Counted from the stretch's first letter, positions 1 through 10,463 are shown. The stretch is 64,000 nt of DNA from Halocynthiibacter styelae (GCF_016123485.1 NZ_JADCKQ010000002.1:310001-374000), one strand, 5' to 3'. Notes: generated by a model from the sequence alone, not told the origin. Numbers and translations are program-made.

Positions 1-2
1 CA

Positions 3-398
3 AATATTCATGCTGTTATGGTCCGCGCGCCGGAAGAAACCCCACTGTCACATTACAAACTTTGGGACAAAGTCGAGAGCGGTATCGAATACTGGGAATT
101 CGATCCCAAAGCGCATCGTCGCTACGGCAGTTTTTCGTTCAACCCCGGATTGCGCCGAACCAGCGACTATCTGGCCTGCGCACCTTTTGCCAATATCGGC
201 CCGGAACGGGAAATCTGCCTTCAACACAAACTGTCCGGCTTTCGCCTGGCCCACCTCAAAGACGGTGATGTGCGTCACATTGGTGATGATTCCGCCACCG
301 TTAAAAAAGACGAGATTGCCAGAAAAAAATCGCGTGGCTATCTGCTGCAATCCGCATCTGCCCGCATCCGCTTTCTGCTTTTCCGCCTGTTTGGCTAA
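3..398 (+). CDS. C-terminal fragment, possible glycosyltransferase
   Basis: The frame is open from the left edge and ends at a TAA at 396-398, so this is the last 131 codons of a longer gene. A downstream ATG at 18 is not a likely start because coding signal continues to the edge. The fragment is charged and aromatic and holds the phrase GFRLAHLKDGDVRHIG, which resembles the end of family 2 glycosyltransferase domains, where a hydrophobic strand is followed by a His-Ile-Gly segment. The last 20 residues are basic and hydrophobic. The glycosyltransferase call is a resemblance only; the catalytic part lies outside the window. Confidence 0.45.
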   Translation, partial: NIHAVMVRAPEETPLSHYKLWDKVESGIEYWEFDPKAHRRYGSFSFNPGLRRTSDYLACAPFANIGPEREICLQHKLSGFRLAHLKDGDVRHIGDDSATVKKDEIARKKSRGYLLQSASARIRFLLFRLFG

Positions 399-520
399 AA
401 GTCAGTGCGCCTTTTACAGATGTTTTACTCTGTTCAAGGTCAGGAATTCCTGCCCTGGTAAAATCATGAAAACGCGCTACATCTTTATGGCGCGCTTTTA
501 CTTTATGATGAGGATGTTCC

Positions 521-1888
521 ATGCGAACCCTTCTTATGTCCGCCGCTGCCTGTTGTTTTGCAATGTCCGCACAGGCTGCACCTTCTGATCTGATCCGTGA
601 TGTCGGCCTTGCTGGCGCGATCGAAAGCCTGGAAAGCCAGCCAGAACTGACGCCCGATGATCGTCTGGCACTCAGCGGCATCACTTTCCTGCGGGCGATT
701 GAGAAAGCCTATCAGACCCGCTGGCAGGTGGGTTATGTGACGGATGACCTGCCCCTGCCGCTGTTTTCCAATGAGCTGCCCGTGAACCCGGAACCGGAAA
801 TGATCGAGGGTGACACGCTGAACGCCTTGTTCGAGGTCTTCCTTGCGGATATGGCGAAAACCGATGCGCTTTTGGCTGAAATCCCCGAAGGATCCAATGC
901 GGCGTTCGAACTCTCCCTGCCGGATATCTGGTTTGATATCAATATGAACGGCACTCGAGACGCAGAAGAAGACTTTGGCAAAACTGCCCTGCAGAACGTT
1001 CTGTCCCGCTGGCAGATCCGGGAATTTGAACGCCAGTTTGAAGACAACCCAGAGCTGCCCAATCCCCTTCAGGCCACCATTCGATTTGATGAAGCAGACG
1101 CGCACTGGCTACGCGCCTATACCAATGTGATTTCTGGCGTCAGCGAATTGATCCTGGCCTTCGACCCGCAGCCTGAAATTCAGAAGGCGCTGGATCTGCG
1201 CCGGGCAATTTACGATCAGCGCCTCGCTATGGCCGCGCAATTCCCTGGTTTGCAGAAGATTGTCGAATTTTCCTTGTCCATTGAGATCCCTACAGAAGAA
1301 GAGATCGCAGAATACCAGAAGCTCTACGAGCAACTCAGTGTTGACGATAGAAATGCCCTGGGCGAGATCCTTGTGGGCGAGCGGAACTGGATGTCAGAAA
1401 GCGCCCATTTCGTCGACATGGCAGCGGTTGTCATTGAAACCTTGCGCCACCAGCCGGATCAAGCCCGGGTTGCGAAAGCGCAGCAACACCTTCTGGATAT
1501 GGTTGACCACAACCGCAATTTCTGGCGGCTGGTAATTGCAGAAACCGACAATGATCGCGAATGGATCCCCAATGGATCGCAACAGGCCGCCCTGGGGATC
1601 GAGATGCCCCAGAATATTGATGAAGCCTGGCTGGCCGTCCTGACGGATATGGAAAAAATGCTGAAGGGCGAACTTCTGGTCCCCTTCTGGCGGTACGCCC
1701 CTGGCCACGGCATTGATATTAACGCCTGGGTTCAAAACCCCGCCCCCCTGAATGTTATCGGCTGGGCCCAGGGCACGGCCACACTGCCTTACGCCCGTCA
1801 GGGCGAAGTCATGACCGGCGACAACTGGATCCGCTTTGAACGCATGGTACAACGACAAAGCGGGCTGTTCGTCTTTATGCTGAACTGA
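521..1888 (+). CDS. secreted protein of unknown function with an EF-hand-like loop
   Basis: This 455-residue protein opens with a clear signal peptide ([19 protein letters not shown], cut probably before APS), so it should be exported to the periplasm. The mature part is acidic and mostly helical in appearance, with no membrane segment. Around residues 144-158 it has the loop [13 protein letters not shown], which has the D-x-N-x-N-G-x-x-D-x-x-E spacing of a calcium-binding EF-hand or dockerin-type loop. I do not recognise the family. It stands alone, ends just before a hairpin at 1896-1921 and lies upstream of the suc operon without an obvious link. Confidence 0.85.
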   Translation: MRTLLMSAAACCFAMSAQAAPSDLIRDVGLAGAIESLESQPELTPDDRLALSGITFLRAIEKAYQTRWQVGYVTDDLPLPLFSNELPVNPEPEMIEGDTLNALFEVFLADMAKTDALLAEIPEGSNAAFELSLPDIWFDINMNGTRDAEEDFGKTALQNVLSRWQIREFERQFEDNPELPNPLQATIRFDEADAHWLRAYTNVISGVSELILAFDPQPEIQKALDLRRAIYDQRLAMAAQFPGLQKIVEFSLSIEIPTEEEIAEYQKLYEQLSVDDRNALGEILVGERNWMSESAHFVDMAAVVIETLRHQPDQARVAKAQQHLLDMVDHNRNFWRLVIAETDNDREWIPNGSQQAALGIEMPQNIDEAWLAVLTDMEKMLKGELLVPFWRYAPGHGIDINAWVQNPAPLNVIGWAQGTATLPYARQGEVMTGDNWIRFERMVQRQSGLFVFMLN

Positions 1889-1895
1889 TAAATTA

Positions 1896-1921
1896 CGCGC
1901 GGTGGCAGAAGTCACCGCGCG
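1896..1921 (+). terminator. hairpin after the secreted protein gene
   Basis: A perfect 9-bp stem (CGCGCGGTG with CACCGCGCG, loop of 8) starts 8 bases after the stop codon at 1888. No strong T-run follows, so it may be an imperfect intrinsic terminator or an mRNA 3' end stabiliser. Confidence 0.5.
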
Positions 1922-2008
1922 GGTCTCCCGGAAAACACGAAGGGTCGCTTTCGGATCTTTCCGCCAGACGTCTGCCATACGAATCCCATCAGAGTTACGA
2001 TCCTGCAA

Positions 2009-2044
2009 TTTTGTGATCACAGCCACAAAACCTGTGATCACAAA
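2009..2044. promoter_or_regulatory. paired palindromic operators upstream of sucC
   Basis: TGTGATCACA, a perfect 10-bp palindrome, occurs at 2012-2021 and again at 2033-2042. The centres are 21 bp apart, which is two helical turns, as expected for two dimers on one DNA face. Both have flanking T or A (TTGTGATCACA and TGTGATCACAA). The pair lies about 110-140 bp in front of sucC. The same palindrome lies directly before the GntR-family gene at 47699, so that regulator is a candidate binder. The shape also resembles a CRP/FNR half-site pair, so the regulator is not certain. Confidence 0.6.
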
Positions 2045-2150
2045 TGCAACAAATATCCGCCGATCACGCATTTGTGGAATAAAAACGATTTATTTACAGG
2101 ATCAGGTCGTATTGACTGCCAGAAACCGCAGCAACAAACCGGAAGATGAC

Positions 2151-3344
2151 ATGAACATTCATGAATACCAGGCCAAGGCGCTTTTGCGTTCTTACGGCGC
2201 ACCCGTTTCTGAGGGCCGCCCGGTCACCAAAGCTGAAGACGCAAAAAACGCCGCTGGCGAACTTGATGGCCCGCTTTGGGTTGTTAAGGCGCAGATCCAC
2301 GCAGGTGGACGCGGCAAAGGCACATTCAAAGAAGCTGACGCAGGCGAAAAAGGCGGCGTACGTCTTTGCAAATCCGTCGAAGAAGCCGCTGAAGAAGCTA
2401 AGAAAATGCTGGGCCGCACTTTGGTCACGCACCAAACTGGACCTGCTGGCAAGCAAGTGAACCGCATCTATATCGAAGCAGGTTCTGGCATTGAAACCGA
2501 ACTGTACCTGGCACTTCTCGTGGACCGTCAGACATCCCGCGTGTCTTTCGTGTGTTCCACCGAAGGCGGCATGGACATCGAAGAAGTTGCAGCAGAAACA
2601 CCTGAAAAGATCCTGTCTTTCTCTGTTGATCCGGCAACCGGTTACCAGGCGTTCCACGGCCGTCGCATCGCGTTTTCCCTGGGCCTCAAGGGCGCGCAGG
2701 TCAAGCAATGCGTTAAGCTGATGGGCCAATTGTACACAGCATTTATCGAAAAAGACATGGAAATGCTGGAAATCAACCCGCTGATCGTGTCCGATTCCGG
2801 TGATCTGAAAGTGCTTGACGCGAAAGTCAGCTTCGACGGCAACGCCATCTATCGTCACCCTGACGTGGCTGAACTGCGCGACATGACCGAAGAAGACCCG
2901 AAGGAACTCGAGGCTTCTAAATACGACCTGAACTACATCACCCTTGACGGTGAAATCGGCTGCATGGTGAACGGTGCGGGTCTGGCGATGGCGACCATGG
3001 ACATCATCAAGCTGTACGGTGCTGAACCTGCGAACTTCCTTGATGTTGGCGGCGGCGCCACCAAAGAGAAAGTGACCGAAGCGTTCAAAATCATCACCTC
3101 TGATCCAAACGTCAAAGGCATCCTCGTGAACATCTTCGGTGGCATCATGCGCTGTGATGTGATCGCTGAGGGCGTTGTTGCCGCGGTGAAAGAAGTTGGT
3201 CTGCAGGTTCCGCTGGTAGTGCGCCTTGAAGGTACCAATGTGGAAGCCGGCAAAGACATCATCAACAACTCCGACGTTGATGTGATCGCAGCTGACGACC
3301 TGTCCGACGGCGCCGAGAAGATCGTGAAAGCGGTTAAGGGTTAA
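2151..3344 (+). CDS. sucC: succinyl-CoA synthetase (ADP-forming) beta subunit
   Basis: SucC with SucD makes succinate and ATP from succinyl-CoA in the TCA cycle. The product is 397 residues, the usual size, and starts with the family signature [12 protein letters not shown] followed by an ATP-grasp domain. The C-terminal CoA-ligase region has the [13 protein letters not shown] and [16 protein letters not shown] motifs of the beta subunit. The start at 2151 gives this canonical N terminus; the frame is open further upstream to 1902 but that part is not SucC-like. It is the first gene of a long suc-lpd operon, and its stop codon overlaps the start of the next gene. Confidence 0.97.
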   Translation: MNIHEYQAKALLRSYGAPVSEGRPVTKAEDAKNAAGELDGPLWVVKAQIHAGGRGKGTFKEADAGEKGGVRLCKSVEEAAEEAKKMLGRTLVTHQTGPAGKQVNRIYIEAGSGIETELYLALLVDRQTSRVSFVCSTEGGMDIEEVAAETPEKILSFSVDPATGYQAFHGRRIAFSLGLKGAQVKQCVKLMGQLYTAFIEKDMEMLEINPLIVSDSGDLKVLDAKVSFDGNAIYRHPDVAELRDMTEEDPKELEASKYDLNYITLDGEIGCMVNGAGLAMATMDIIKLYGAEPANFLDVGGGATKEKVTEAFKIITSDPNVKGILVNIFGGIMRCDVIAEGVVAAVKEVGLQVPLVVRLEGTNVEAGKDIINNSDVDVIAADDLSDGAEKIVKAVKG

Positions 3345-3751
3345 TGGTATTTCTTTTGGTCATATTTATGTTGGCAACTGGGGACATCGTCGCCATGAGA
3401 GCATTCGCGAAGTATGGCCGAAAGAAACTGGGATTCATTCTGTGGTCTATATTACGACTGTGTATAGCCGCATTCATTCTGTACCTCTTGAATGAAATGC
3501 AAATATTGAACACCGAAGGCCCCGAGAATATTGGCCGTCGAGGTTTAACCGCATTCGACGCGAACATGCGGAATCTAATCTTTGCTACTGGCTTCTTCAG
3601 CCTAATCGCAATCATTGAATCCGTATCCAGCCTTATTTTCCTACTGATTTCACCAGCTCAACGAAACACTACGAAGCAGCCTGCTGCTAGCGTATTCCAG
3701 CAAACAGGAGACTCCAAATGGCAGTCCTCATCGACGAAAACACCAAAGTGA
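3344..3751 (+). CDS. small membrane protein inserted between sucC and sucD
   Basis: This 135-residue ORF starts with an ATG that shares one base with the sucC stop (TAATG) and ends 34 bases inside sucD. Three hydrophobic stretches (about residues 2-14, 29-45 and 75-103) suggest an integral inner membrane protein; the soluble tail is polar. I do not recognise the family. The tight overlaps on both sides point to translational coupling with the TCA-cycle genes, yet no known role in succinyl-CoA synthetase exists for such a protein. The codon choice looks less GC-rich than sucC and sucD, which could indicate later insertion. Confidence 0.65.
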   Translation: MVFLLVIFMLATGDIVAMRAFAKYGRKKLGFILWSILRLCIAAFILYLLNEMQILNTEGPENIGRRGLTAFDANMRNLIFATGFFSLIAIIESVSSLIFLLISPAQRNTTKQPAASVFQQTGDSKWQSSSTKTPK

Positions 3752-4599
3752 TCTGTCAGGGCCTTACCGGCTCTCAGGGCACATTCCACTCTGAACAAGC
3801 CATTGCATATGGCACAAAAATGGTCGGCGGCGTAACCCCGGGCAAAGGCGGCATGTCCCACCTTGGCCTGCCGGTTTTCGACTCCGTGCACGAAGCGAAA
3901 CACGCGACCGAAGCCAATGCTTCTGTGATCTACGTGCCTCCGCCCTTCGCAGCGGATTCCATCCTGGAAGCGATTGACGCGCAAATGGAACTGATCGTTT
4001 GCATCACCGAAGGCATTCCCGTGCTTGACATGATGCGTGTTCAGCGCGCGCTGGAAGGCTCTGCCTCCCGCCTGATCGGGCCAAACTGCCCGGGCGTGAT
4101 CACCCCTGACGCCTGCAAAATCGGCATTATGCCAGGCCACATCCACAAGCGTGGTTCTGTTGGTGTTGTGTCCCGTTCCGGCACCCTGACATATGAAGCG
4201 GTTAAGCAGACATCTGACATTGGTCTTGGCCAGTCTACAGCTGTTGGCATTGGCGGCGACCCTATTAAGGGCACCGAACACATCGACGTGCTTGATATGT
4301 TCCTCGATGATGATGAAACCCAATCCATCATCATGATCGGTGAAATCGGTGGTTCCGCAGAAGAAGAAGCCGCTGAATTCCTCGCCGAGCAGAAGAAAAA
4401 AGGCCGTTGGAAACCAACCGCTGGCTTTATCGCTGGCCGCACAGCCCCTCCCGGCCGTCGCATGGGCCACGCTGGCGCGATTGTTGCTGGTGGTAAAGGT
4501 GGCGCTGAAGACAAGATCGAAGCGATGAAATCCGCTGGTATCGTTGTCGCAGACAGCCCCGCCACCCTTGGCGAAGCTGTGCTGAAAGCGATCGGTTAA
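3718..4599 (+). CDS. sucD: succinyl-CoA synthetase (ADP-forming) alpha subunit
   Basis: SucD is the CoA-binding and phosphohistidine subunit of succinyl-CoA synthetase. The 293-residue product has the N-terminal CoA-binding Rossmann fold ([17 protein letters not shown], about residues 12-28), the [10 protein letters not shown] segment, and the region GHAGAIV near residue 246-252 that carries the active-site histidine. A Shine-Dalgarno GGAG lies 8 bases before the ATG. Length and sequence are full and intact. It overlaps the small membrane gene at its 5' side. Confidence 0.97.
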   Translation: MAVLIDENTKVICQGLTGSQGTFHSEQAIAYGTKMVGGVTPGKGGMSHLGLPVFDSVHEAKHATEANASVIYVPPPFAADSILEAIDAQMELIVCITEGIPVLDMMRVQRALEGSASRLIGPNCPGVITPDACKIGIMPGHIHKRGSVGVVSRSGTLTYEAVKQTSDIGLGQSTAVGIGGDPIKGTEHIDVLDMFLDDDETQSIIMIGEIGGSAEEEAAEFLAEQKKKGRWKPTAGFIAGRTAPPGRRMGHAGAIVAGGKGGAEDKIEAMKSAGIVVADSPATLGEAVLKAIG

Positions 4600-4642
4600 A
4601 ACAATGACAACCTCTCTCCACATATGGTCAGGGCTGGATTGT

Positions 4643-4735
4643 TCCCAGCGCCCGGCCCAGGGTGGGTGCGTAAGCGCCCTCCCGTGGGGAGGGTCGGACG
4701 CTGCCCGGCGCCACCGCCGGGCGGAGGTTCTGCCA
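4643..4735 (+). repeat. palindromic repeat, copy A, before DUF805 gene
   Basis: A GC-rich block of about 90 bases sits between sucD and the first DUF805 gene. It shares most of its bases with a second block at 10374-10463: GGTGGGTGCG, CCCTCCCGTGGGGAGGGTC, CGCTGCCCGG and a GGAG just before an ATG. It holds an inner hairpin CCCTCCC-GTG-GGGAGGG (4678-4694) and an outer imperfect pairing between 4643-4659 and 4690-4706. The repeat carries the ribosome binding site of the gene behind it. Confidence 0.75.
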
Positions 4736-5340
4736 TGAGCATCACTGCTTCCATATCACGCTGCCTGACCAATGGCCTGTCACTCTCTTCCCGTGCCACA
4801 CGGGGGGAGTTCTGGTCTTTATGGGCTGTGCATATGGGCGCGCCTGCTTTTGGCTTAGGGATGCTGGCCCTCGCAGAAAGCCCGCTGACAGGCCTGCGGG
4901 CCTTCACCCTTGGGCTGATCATTTCCATGATCACCCTGCCTCTGACGTTCACCGCCGCAATCCGTCGTTTCCATGATGCGGGGAAATCCGCAAAATCCGG
5001 CGCGATACTGTTTCTGCTCTGCTTCCTGTGCCTGGGTCTTGCCGCCTGGCTGTCCCTGCCTTCTCTGCGTGTTGATGTCCACTTGGCCGCTGTCCACGCT
5101 GATATGGCTATGGATGGGGCTGGCCCCCGCGAAAACGCGCTTTACGCCTATCTCAGCCCAGGTGTCGCCCTGGGCACTGCCGCCCACAACATCCTGGGCG
5201 CGCTGATTTTCTATGTGGCGATCCTGCCGCTCGTTATGATCGCGGGCTTGTCATTTGCCCTGATCACCCCCACCCTGCTACGCAGATCTGAACCCGGTGA
5301 AAACCAATGGGGCGCGCATCCACGGGGAGAAACCCTATGA
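4735..5340 (+). CDS. DUF805 family membrane protein 1
   Basis: A 201-residue protein of the DUF805 family (YhaH-like), recognised from the N-terminal signature in which an amphipathic helix is followed by SSRATRGEFWSLW and later by RRFHDAGKS. Four hydrophobic segments are visible. The function of DUF805 proteins is not established. The ATG at 4735 is chosen because the family signature begins right there and a GGAG lies 10 bases upstream in the palindromic repeat. The stop overlaps the next start as ATGA, so the two DUF805 genes are coupled. Confidence 0.85.
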   Translation: MSITASISRCLTNGLSLSSRATRGEFWSLWAVHMGAPAFGLGMLALAESPLTGLRAFTLGLIISMITLPLTFTAAIRRFHDAGKSAKSGAILFLLCFLCLGLAAWLSLPSLRVDVHLAAVHADMAMDGAGPRENALYAYLSPGVALGTAAHNILGALIFYVAILPLVMIAGLSFALITPTLLRRSEPGENQWGAHPRGETL

Positions 5341-5912
5341 CTATGCTTGAGGCTGCAAAAATCTGTTTCCGCAAAGGATTCACGTTTTCGGGTCGCGCTA
5401 CCCGCAGTGAATTCTGGAAGTTCATTCTGTTCATTCTGCTCGGAAGCATTGCGCTGATCATCCTGAACTCGGCCATTTTCGGTCCGACGATCACTGTCTC
5501 CTACAATGTCGACAGCCTTGGTAATCCAATTGGCGACCCTATCGCCATCAGAAAGCAATACTCTGGCGGCATCTTTGGCACTATCTTCCTTTTAATCTGT
5601 GCCCTGCCCTGGATCACCGCCGGCTGGCGCAGAATGCACGATATGGGCAAACCCGGGTATCTGCCTTATCTGCCGCTTCTTGGCTGGTGGCTCATCATGT
5701 TTCTGATCCTGCTCGCCCATACCGGCGTATCAGGTTTCTTCTCTGAGTATGCCCAACAGGGTCACGTCCAGGTACCGGTTTCCGGTTATCTTGCCGGGGC
5801 AATGATCGTGGCTTTCATCATCGTGCTCATTTTGAACATCCATTGGCTTGCAACGCCATCCGAACCCACAACAAATAAATACGGTCCCAACCCCAGTGAG
5901 GTCATCCAATGA
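5337..5912 (+). CDS. DUF805 family membrane protein 2
   Basis: A second DUF805 protein of 191 residues. It has the signature GRATRSEFWKF near residue 23 and WRRMHDMGKPGYL near residue 100, with about four membrane helices. It begins in an ATGA overlap with DUF805 gene 1 and ends in an ATGA overlap with sucA (ATG at 5909). This chain of overlaps makes the membrane pair a fixed part of the 2-oxoglutarate dehydrogenase transcript. The two copies are diverged from each other and look like an old tandem duplication. Confidence 0.88.
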   Translation: MTMLEAAKICFRKGFTFSGRATRSEFWKFILFILLGSIALIILNSAIFGPTITVSYNVDSLGNPIGDPIAIRKQYSGGIFGTIFLLICALPWITAGWRRMHDMGKPGYLPYLPLLGWWLIMFLILLAHTGVSGFFSEYAQQGHVQVPVSGYLAGAMIVAFIIVLILNIHWLATPSEPTTNKYGPNPSEVIQ

Positions 5913-8869
5913 ACGACCAGTCCCCCAATGACCAGTTTCATGCCACCAGCTTTATGCAGGGGCATAATGCCGAGTATCTGGAGCAAATGTATGCCCGCTA
6001 CGCCAACGACCCATCGGCCGTTGATGCATCATGGGCTGAATTTTTCCAGTCGCTTGGTGATGGTGCACATGAAGTCACACAAGAGGCAGCAGGCCCGTCC
6101 TGGGGCCGTATGGACTGGCCGCCTGTGCCAGCGGATGATGTCACCGCCGCCCTGACGGGTGAATGGCCCGCGGAACCCGAAGCCAAAGGCGCGGGTGACA
6201 AGATCAAAGCCAAGGCGCAGGAAAAAGGCGTTGAGGTGTCTGATGAGGCCATCAAACGCGCGGTGCTGGATTCAATCCGCGCCCTGATGCTGATCCGCGC
6301 TTACCGGATCCGTGGCCATCTGGCCGCGAACCTTGACCCCCTGAAAATGCGCGACGAAACCATCCGCCCGGAACTTGATCCGGCGACTTATGGTTTCACC
6401 GCCCAGGATATGGATCGCCCGATTTTCCTTGATAACGTGCTGGGCCTGCAAATCGCATCCATGCGTCAGATCGTGGACATCGTGAAACGCACCTATTGCG
6501 GGACGTTCGCCCTGCAATACATGCACATTTCCAACCCGGAAGAGGCGTCCTGGCTGAAAGAACGTATCGAAGGCTATGGCAAAGAGATCCAGTTCACCAA
6601 GGAAGGCCGCAAGGCGATCCTGAACAAAATGGTTGAGGCCGAAGGTTTTGAAAAATTCCTGCATGTGAAATACATGGGCACCAAACGTTTTGGCCTTGAT
6701 GGCGGCGAAAGCCTGATCCCGGCGATGGAACAAATCATCAAACGCGGTGGTGCTTTGGGTGTTCAGGATATCATCATCGGTATGCCGCACCGCGGGCGTC
6801 TGTCTGTTCTCGCGAACGTGATGCAAAAGCCGTACAAAGCGATCTTTAACGAATTCCAGGGCGGCAGCTTTAAGCCCGAGGATGTGGATGGTTCTGGCGA
6901 TGTGAAATATCACCTTGGCGCGTCATCTGACCGTGATTTCAATGGCAATTCCGTGCACCTGTCCCTGACAGCGAACCCGTCCCACCTCGAAGCCGTAAAC
7001 CCCGTTGTCATCGGCAAAGTTCGCGCAAAGCAGGACCAACTGAACGACACCGATCGCACCAAAGTCATGCCAATCCTGCTGCATGGCGATGCGGCCTTTG
7101 CGGGCCAGGGCGTGATCGCTGAATGTTTCGGCCTGTCCGGTCTTGTGGGTCATAAAACCGGCGGCACCATGCATATCGTTGTGAACAACCAAATCGGGTT
7201 CACCACAGCGCCGCATTTCAGCCGGTCCAGCCCCTACCCAACCGACATCGCGATGATGGTCGAAGCACCGATCTTCCACGTCAACGGCGATGATCCTGAG
7301 GCAGTGGTGCATGCCGCCCGCGTCGCAACTGAATTCCGTCAGAAATTCCACAAAGACGTTGTGCTGGATATCTTCTGCTACCGTCGTTTTGGCCACAACG
7401 AGGGGGATGAACCGATGTTCACCAACCCTCTGATGTATAAGAACATCAAAGGCCATAAGACCACGCTTCAGCTGTACACAGAACGTCTGGTCAAAGACGG
7501 CCTGATCCCAGAGGGTGAGATCGAGGATATGAAAGCCTCTTTCCAGGCACACCTGAATGAGGAATTCGAAGCCGGTAAAGTTTATAAGCCAAACAAAGCC
7601 GACTGGCTGGATGGCCGCTGGTCCCATCTTGATACCAAAGATGACAACTACCAGCGTGGCACAACAGCGATTAAGGACGACACCTTTAAGGAAGTCGGCG
7701 GCGCATTGTCCACCGTGCCTGAAGGCTACCCAACCCATAAAACCGTCACGCGGATGCTGGAAACCAAAGGCAAAGCGCTTGAGGCTGGCAAAGGCATTGA
7801 CTGGGCCACCGGCGAAGCCCTGGCGTTTGGGTCTCTTCTCACCGAAGGTTACCCTGTGCGTCTGGCCGGTCAGGATGCGACACGCGGGACATTCTCGCAC
7901 CGTCATTCCGGCATCGTGAACCAGGACACGGAAGAACGTTACTATCCGCTGAACAACATCCGCGAAGGCCAAGCACAGTATGAAGTCATCGACTCTATGC
8001 TGTCTGAATATGCGGTCTTGGGCTTTGAATATGGCTATTCCCTTGCCGAACCAAATGCCCTGGTGATGTGGGAAGCCCAGTTCGGCGATTTCGCCAACGG
8101 CGCGCAGATCATGTTCGACCAGTTCATCAGTTCCGGTGAAAGCAAATGGCTGCGCATGTCTGGTCTGGTTGTTCTTCTGCCGCATGGCTTTGAAGGCCAG
8201 GGCCCGGAACATTCCTCTGCCCGCCTGGAACGTTTCTTGCAAATGTGTGGCGGTGACAACTGGATCGTTGCCAACTGTACGACGCCTGCAAACTACTTCC
8301 ACATTCTGCGTCGTCAGATGCACCGCGATTACCGCAAGCCGCTGATCCTGATGACACCAAAATCCCTGCTGCGCCACAAGCTGGCCGTGTCTGGGATTGA
8401 GGATTTCACAGGCGACAGTTCCTTCCACCGGGTGCTGTGGGATGACGCGCAAAAAGGCAATTCCGACACAAACCTGAAAGCCGATGACAAAATCAAACGC
8501 GTGGTGATGTGTTCAGGTAAGGTCTACTTTGACCTGCTGGAAGAACGCGACGCCCGTGGCCTTGATGACGTTTACCTGATGCGTGTGGAACAGTTCTACC
8601 CGTTCCCGGCGCAATCCATGGTCCAGGAACTGTCCCGCTTTAAAAACGCGGAAATGGTCTGGTGTCAGGAAGAACCGAAAAACCAGGGTGGCTGGTCCTT
8701 TATGGAACCAAACATCGAATGGGTGCTGTCCCGCATCAAAGATCACACATCCGCCCGCGCCACATACGCTGGCCGCGCGGCCTCTGCCTCTCCGGCAACA
8801 GGCCTCGCTTCAAAACATAAAGCAGAACAAGCCGCACTCGTTGATGATGCGCTGACGATCAAAGGATAA
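5909..8869 (+). CDS. sucA: 2-oxoglutarate dehydrogenase E1 component
   Basis: SucA is the thiamine-diphosphate-dependent decarboxylase of the 2-oxoglutarate dehydrogenase complex; it transfers a succinyl group to the lipoyl arm of SucB. The 986-residue product has the E1 N-terminal segment ([13 protein letters not shown]), the [14 protein letters not shown] motif, the ThDP/Mg motif from GDAAFAGQG to NNQIGFTT, and the C-terminal transketolase-type region with [11 protein letters not shown]. Length is normal and no defect is seen. Its start codon overlaps the stop of the second DUF805 gene. Confidence 0.97.
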   Translation: MNDQSPNDQFHATSFMQGHNAEYLEQMYARYANDPSAVDASWAEFFQSLGDGAHEVTQEAAGPSWGRMDWPPVPADDVTAALTGEWPAEPEAKGAGDKIKAKAQEKGVEVSDEAIKRAVLDSIRALMLIRAYRIRGHLAANLDPLKMRDETIRPELDPATYGFTAQDMDRPIFLDNVLGLQIASMRQIVDIVKRTYCGTFALQYMHISNPEEASWLKERIEGYGKEIQFTKEGRKAILNKMVEAEGFEKFLHVKYMGTKRFGLDGGESLIPAMEQIIKRGGALGVQDIIIGMPHRGRLSVLANVMQKPYKAIFNEFQGGSFKPEDVDGSGDVKYHLGASSDRDFNGNSVHLSLTANPSHLEAVNPVVIGKVRAKQDQLNDTDRTKVMPILLHGDAAFAGQGVIAECFGLSGLVGHKTGGTMHIVVNNQIGFTTAPHFSRSSPYPTDIAMMVEAPIFHVNGDDPEAVVHAARVATEFRQKFHKDVVLDIFCYRRFGHNEGDEPMFTNPLMYKNIKGHKTTLQLYTERLVKDGLIPEGEIEDMKASFQAHLNEEFEAGKVYKPNKADWLDGRWSHLDTKDDNYQRGTTAIKDDTFKEVGGALSTVPEGYPTHKTVTRMLETKGKALEAGKGIDWATGEALAFGSLLTEGYPVRLAGQDATRGTFSHRHSGIVNQDTEERYYPLNNIREGQAQYEVIDSMLSEYAVLGFEYGYSLAEPNALVMWEAQFGDFANGAQIMFDQFISSGESKWLRMSGLVVLLPHGFEGQGPEHSSARLERFLQMCGGDNWIVANCTTPANYFHILRRQMHRDYRKPLILMTPKSLLRHKLAVSGIEDFTGDSSFHRVLWDDAQKGNSDTNLKADDKIKRVVMCSGKVYFDLLEERDARGLDDVYLMRVEQFYPFPAQSMVQELSRFKNAEMVWCQEEPKNQGGWSFMEPNIEWVLSRIKDHTSARATYAGRAASASPATGLASKHKAEQAALVDDALTIKG

Positions 8870-8874
8870 TCATT

Positions 8875-10365
8875 ATGACAACCGAAGTACGTGTCCCAAC
8901 CCTGGGCGAAAGTGTATCCGAAGCCACCATCGCAACCTGGTTCAAAAAGCCAGGCGACGCGGTGGCACAGGATGAAATGCTGTGTGAACTGGAAACAGAC
9001 AAAGTCACGGTTGAGGTCCCCGCCCCCGCCGCTGGCGTAATGGGTGAAATCATCGCGCAAGAAGGCGACACCGTTGGCGTAGACGCCCTTCTGGCCACCA
9101 TCGCCGCTGGCGAAGGCGCAGCCCCTGCCCCGGCAGCCGCACCCGCTGCGGCCCCGGCTGCAACTGGTGGGTCCGTTGACGTGATGGTCCCAACCCTGGG
9201 CGAAAGCGTGTCTGAGGCAACCGTTGCCAGCTGGTTCAAAGCTGTGGGCGACACCGTTGCACAGGACGAAATGCTGTGTGAGCTGGAAACAGACAAAGTG
9301 TCCGTCGAAGTGCCCGCACCCGCCGCTGGCGTGATCACCGAAATCCTGGCCGCTGAAGGCGCAACCGTGGAAGCAGGCGGCAAGCTTGCGGTCATGACCT
9401 CCGGCGCAGGCGCTTCTGCTCCGACGGCAGCACCTGCGGCTGCGGCCCCGGTTGCATCCACAGGCAAAGACGTTGAAAACGCCCCTTCCGCCAACAAAGC
9501 CATGGCAGAAGCAGGTCTTGCACCGGGTTCCGTTGCAGGCACCGGCAAAGATGGCCGCGTGATGAAATCCGACGTGCAAAACGCGATCTCCGCAGGCGCA
9601 ACTGCCCCGGCAGCCGCCCCCGCCCCAGTCGCCACCGCCCGCCCGGCATCCGCCGCCGATGACGCCCCACGCGAAGAACGCGTAAAAATGACCCGTCTGC
9701 GCCAGACCATCGCGCGCCGCCTGAAGGACAGCCAGAACACCGCTGCTATGCTCACCACCTATAATGAGGTCGACATGACCGAGGTGATGGCCCTGCGCAA
9801 TGAATACAAAGACCTGTTCCTGAAGAAACACGGCGTGAAGCTGGGCTTTATGTCCTTCTTCACCAAAGCCTGTGTGCACGCGCTGAAAGAAGTGCCCGAA
9901 GTGAACGCCGAAATCGACGGCACCGATGTGGTTTACAAAAACTACGTCCACATGGGCATCGCGGCGGGCACGCCAACCGGCCTTGTTGTGCCAGTGATCC
10001 GGGACGCCGACACCATGTCTTTCGCGGGCATTGAAAAAGCGATCGCTGAAAAAGGCGCGCGCGCACGTGACGGCAAATTGTCCATGGACGAAATGCAGGG
10101 CGGCAGCTTCACCATCTCAAACGGCGGTGTGTATGGTTCCCTGATGTCCTCCCCGATCCTGAACCCACCACAATCCGGCATCCTGGGCATGCATAAAATC
10201 CAGGACCGTCCAATGGCCATCAACGGCCAAGTGGTGATCCGCCCGATGATGTATCTGGCCCTGTCATATGACCACCGTATCGTTGACGGCAAAGGCGCTG
10301 TGACCTTCCTCGTGCGCGTGAAAGAAGCGCTCGAAGACCCACGTCGCCTGCTGATGGATCTGTAA
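8875..10365 (+). CDS. sucB: dihydrolipoyllysine succinyltransferase, E2 component
   Basis: SucB is the core of the 2-oxoglutarate dehydrogenase complex and moves the succinyl group to CoA. The 496-residue protein has two lipoyl domains, each with the ETDKV lipoylation site (Lys43 and Lys141), separated by an Ala/Pro linker (about 80-98). An E3-binding domain follows near residues 200-240, then a second Ala/Pro linker and the catalytic domain with DHRIVDG (His467, Asp471). Many SucB proteins have one lipoyl domain and about 400 residues, so the duplicated domain is notable. It starts 5 bases after sucA. Confidence 0.97.
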   Translation: MTTEVRVPTLGESVSEATIATWFKKPGDAVAQDEMLCELETDKVTVEVPAPAAGVMGEIIAQEGDTVGVDALLATIAAGEGAAPAPAAAPAAAPAATGGSVDVMVPTLGESVSEATVASWFKAVGDTVAQDEMLCELETDKVSVEVPAPAAGVITEILAAEGATVEAGGKLAVMTSGAGASAPTAAPAAAAPVASTGKDVENAPSANKAMAEAGLAPGSVAGTGKDGRVMKSDVQNAISAGATAPAAAPAPVATARPASAADDAPREERVKMTRLRQTIARRLKDSQNTAAMLTTYNEVDMTEVMALRNEYKDLFLKKHGVKLGFMSFFTKACVHALKEVPEVNAEIDGTDVVYKNYVHMGIAAGTPTGLVVPVIRDADTMSFAGIEKAIAEKGARARDGKLSMDEMQGGSFTISNGGVYGSLMSSPILNPPQSGILGMHKIQDRPMAINGQVVIRPMMYLALSYDHRIVDGKGAVTFLVRVKEALEDPRRLLMDL

Positions 10366-10373
10366 ACAACATA

Positions 10374-10463
10374 GGGCAGCGCCTGACCCTGGGTGGGTGC
10401 GAAAGCTCCCTCCCGTGGGGAGGGTCAGGCGCTGCCCGGTGTACCACCAGGCTGGAGATCACT
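10374..10463 (+). repeat. palindromic repeat, copy B, between sucB and a membrane gene
   Basis: A perfect 17-bp inverted repeat, GGGCAGCGCCTGACCCT at 10374-10390 and its complement at 10421-10437, encloses an inner hairpin CCCTCCC-GTG-GGGAGGG. The block matches copy A at 4643-4735 over its inner and 3' parts, and again ends with a GGAG just before an ATG (10464). Two similar blocks in one operon, both in front of small membrane genes, suggest a dispersed palindromic element that has captured the role of leader or RNA processing site. Confidence 0.8.

Noticed and set aside
10-588. 192-codon plus-strand frame at the left edge
   Set aside because: It crosses the end of the glycosyltransferase-like gene and the start of the secreted protein gene in another frame and has no coding character.
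2012-2042. Reading TGTGATCACA as a CRP site
   Set aside because: A CRP site needs TGTGA-N6-TCACA; here the arms abut directly with no 6-base spacer. A GntR-type palindrome fits better.
6923-8452. A 509-codon open frame on the minus strand opposite sucA
   Set aside because: Antisense shadow of a highly conserved gene; the protein is rich in His, Cys and Phe in a way typical of shadows.
8743-9951. Long minus-strand frame opposite sucB
   Set aside because: Low-complexity Gly/Cys/Ala run caused by the Ala/Pro linkers of SucB read backwards.
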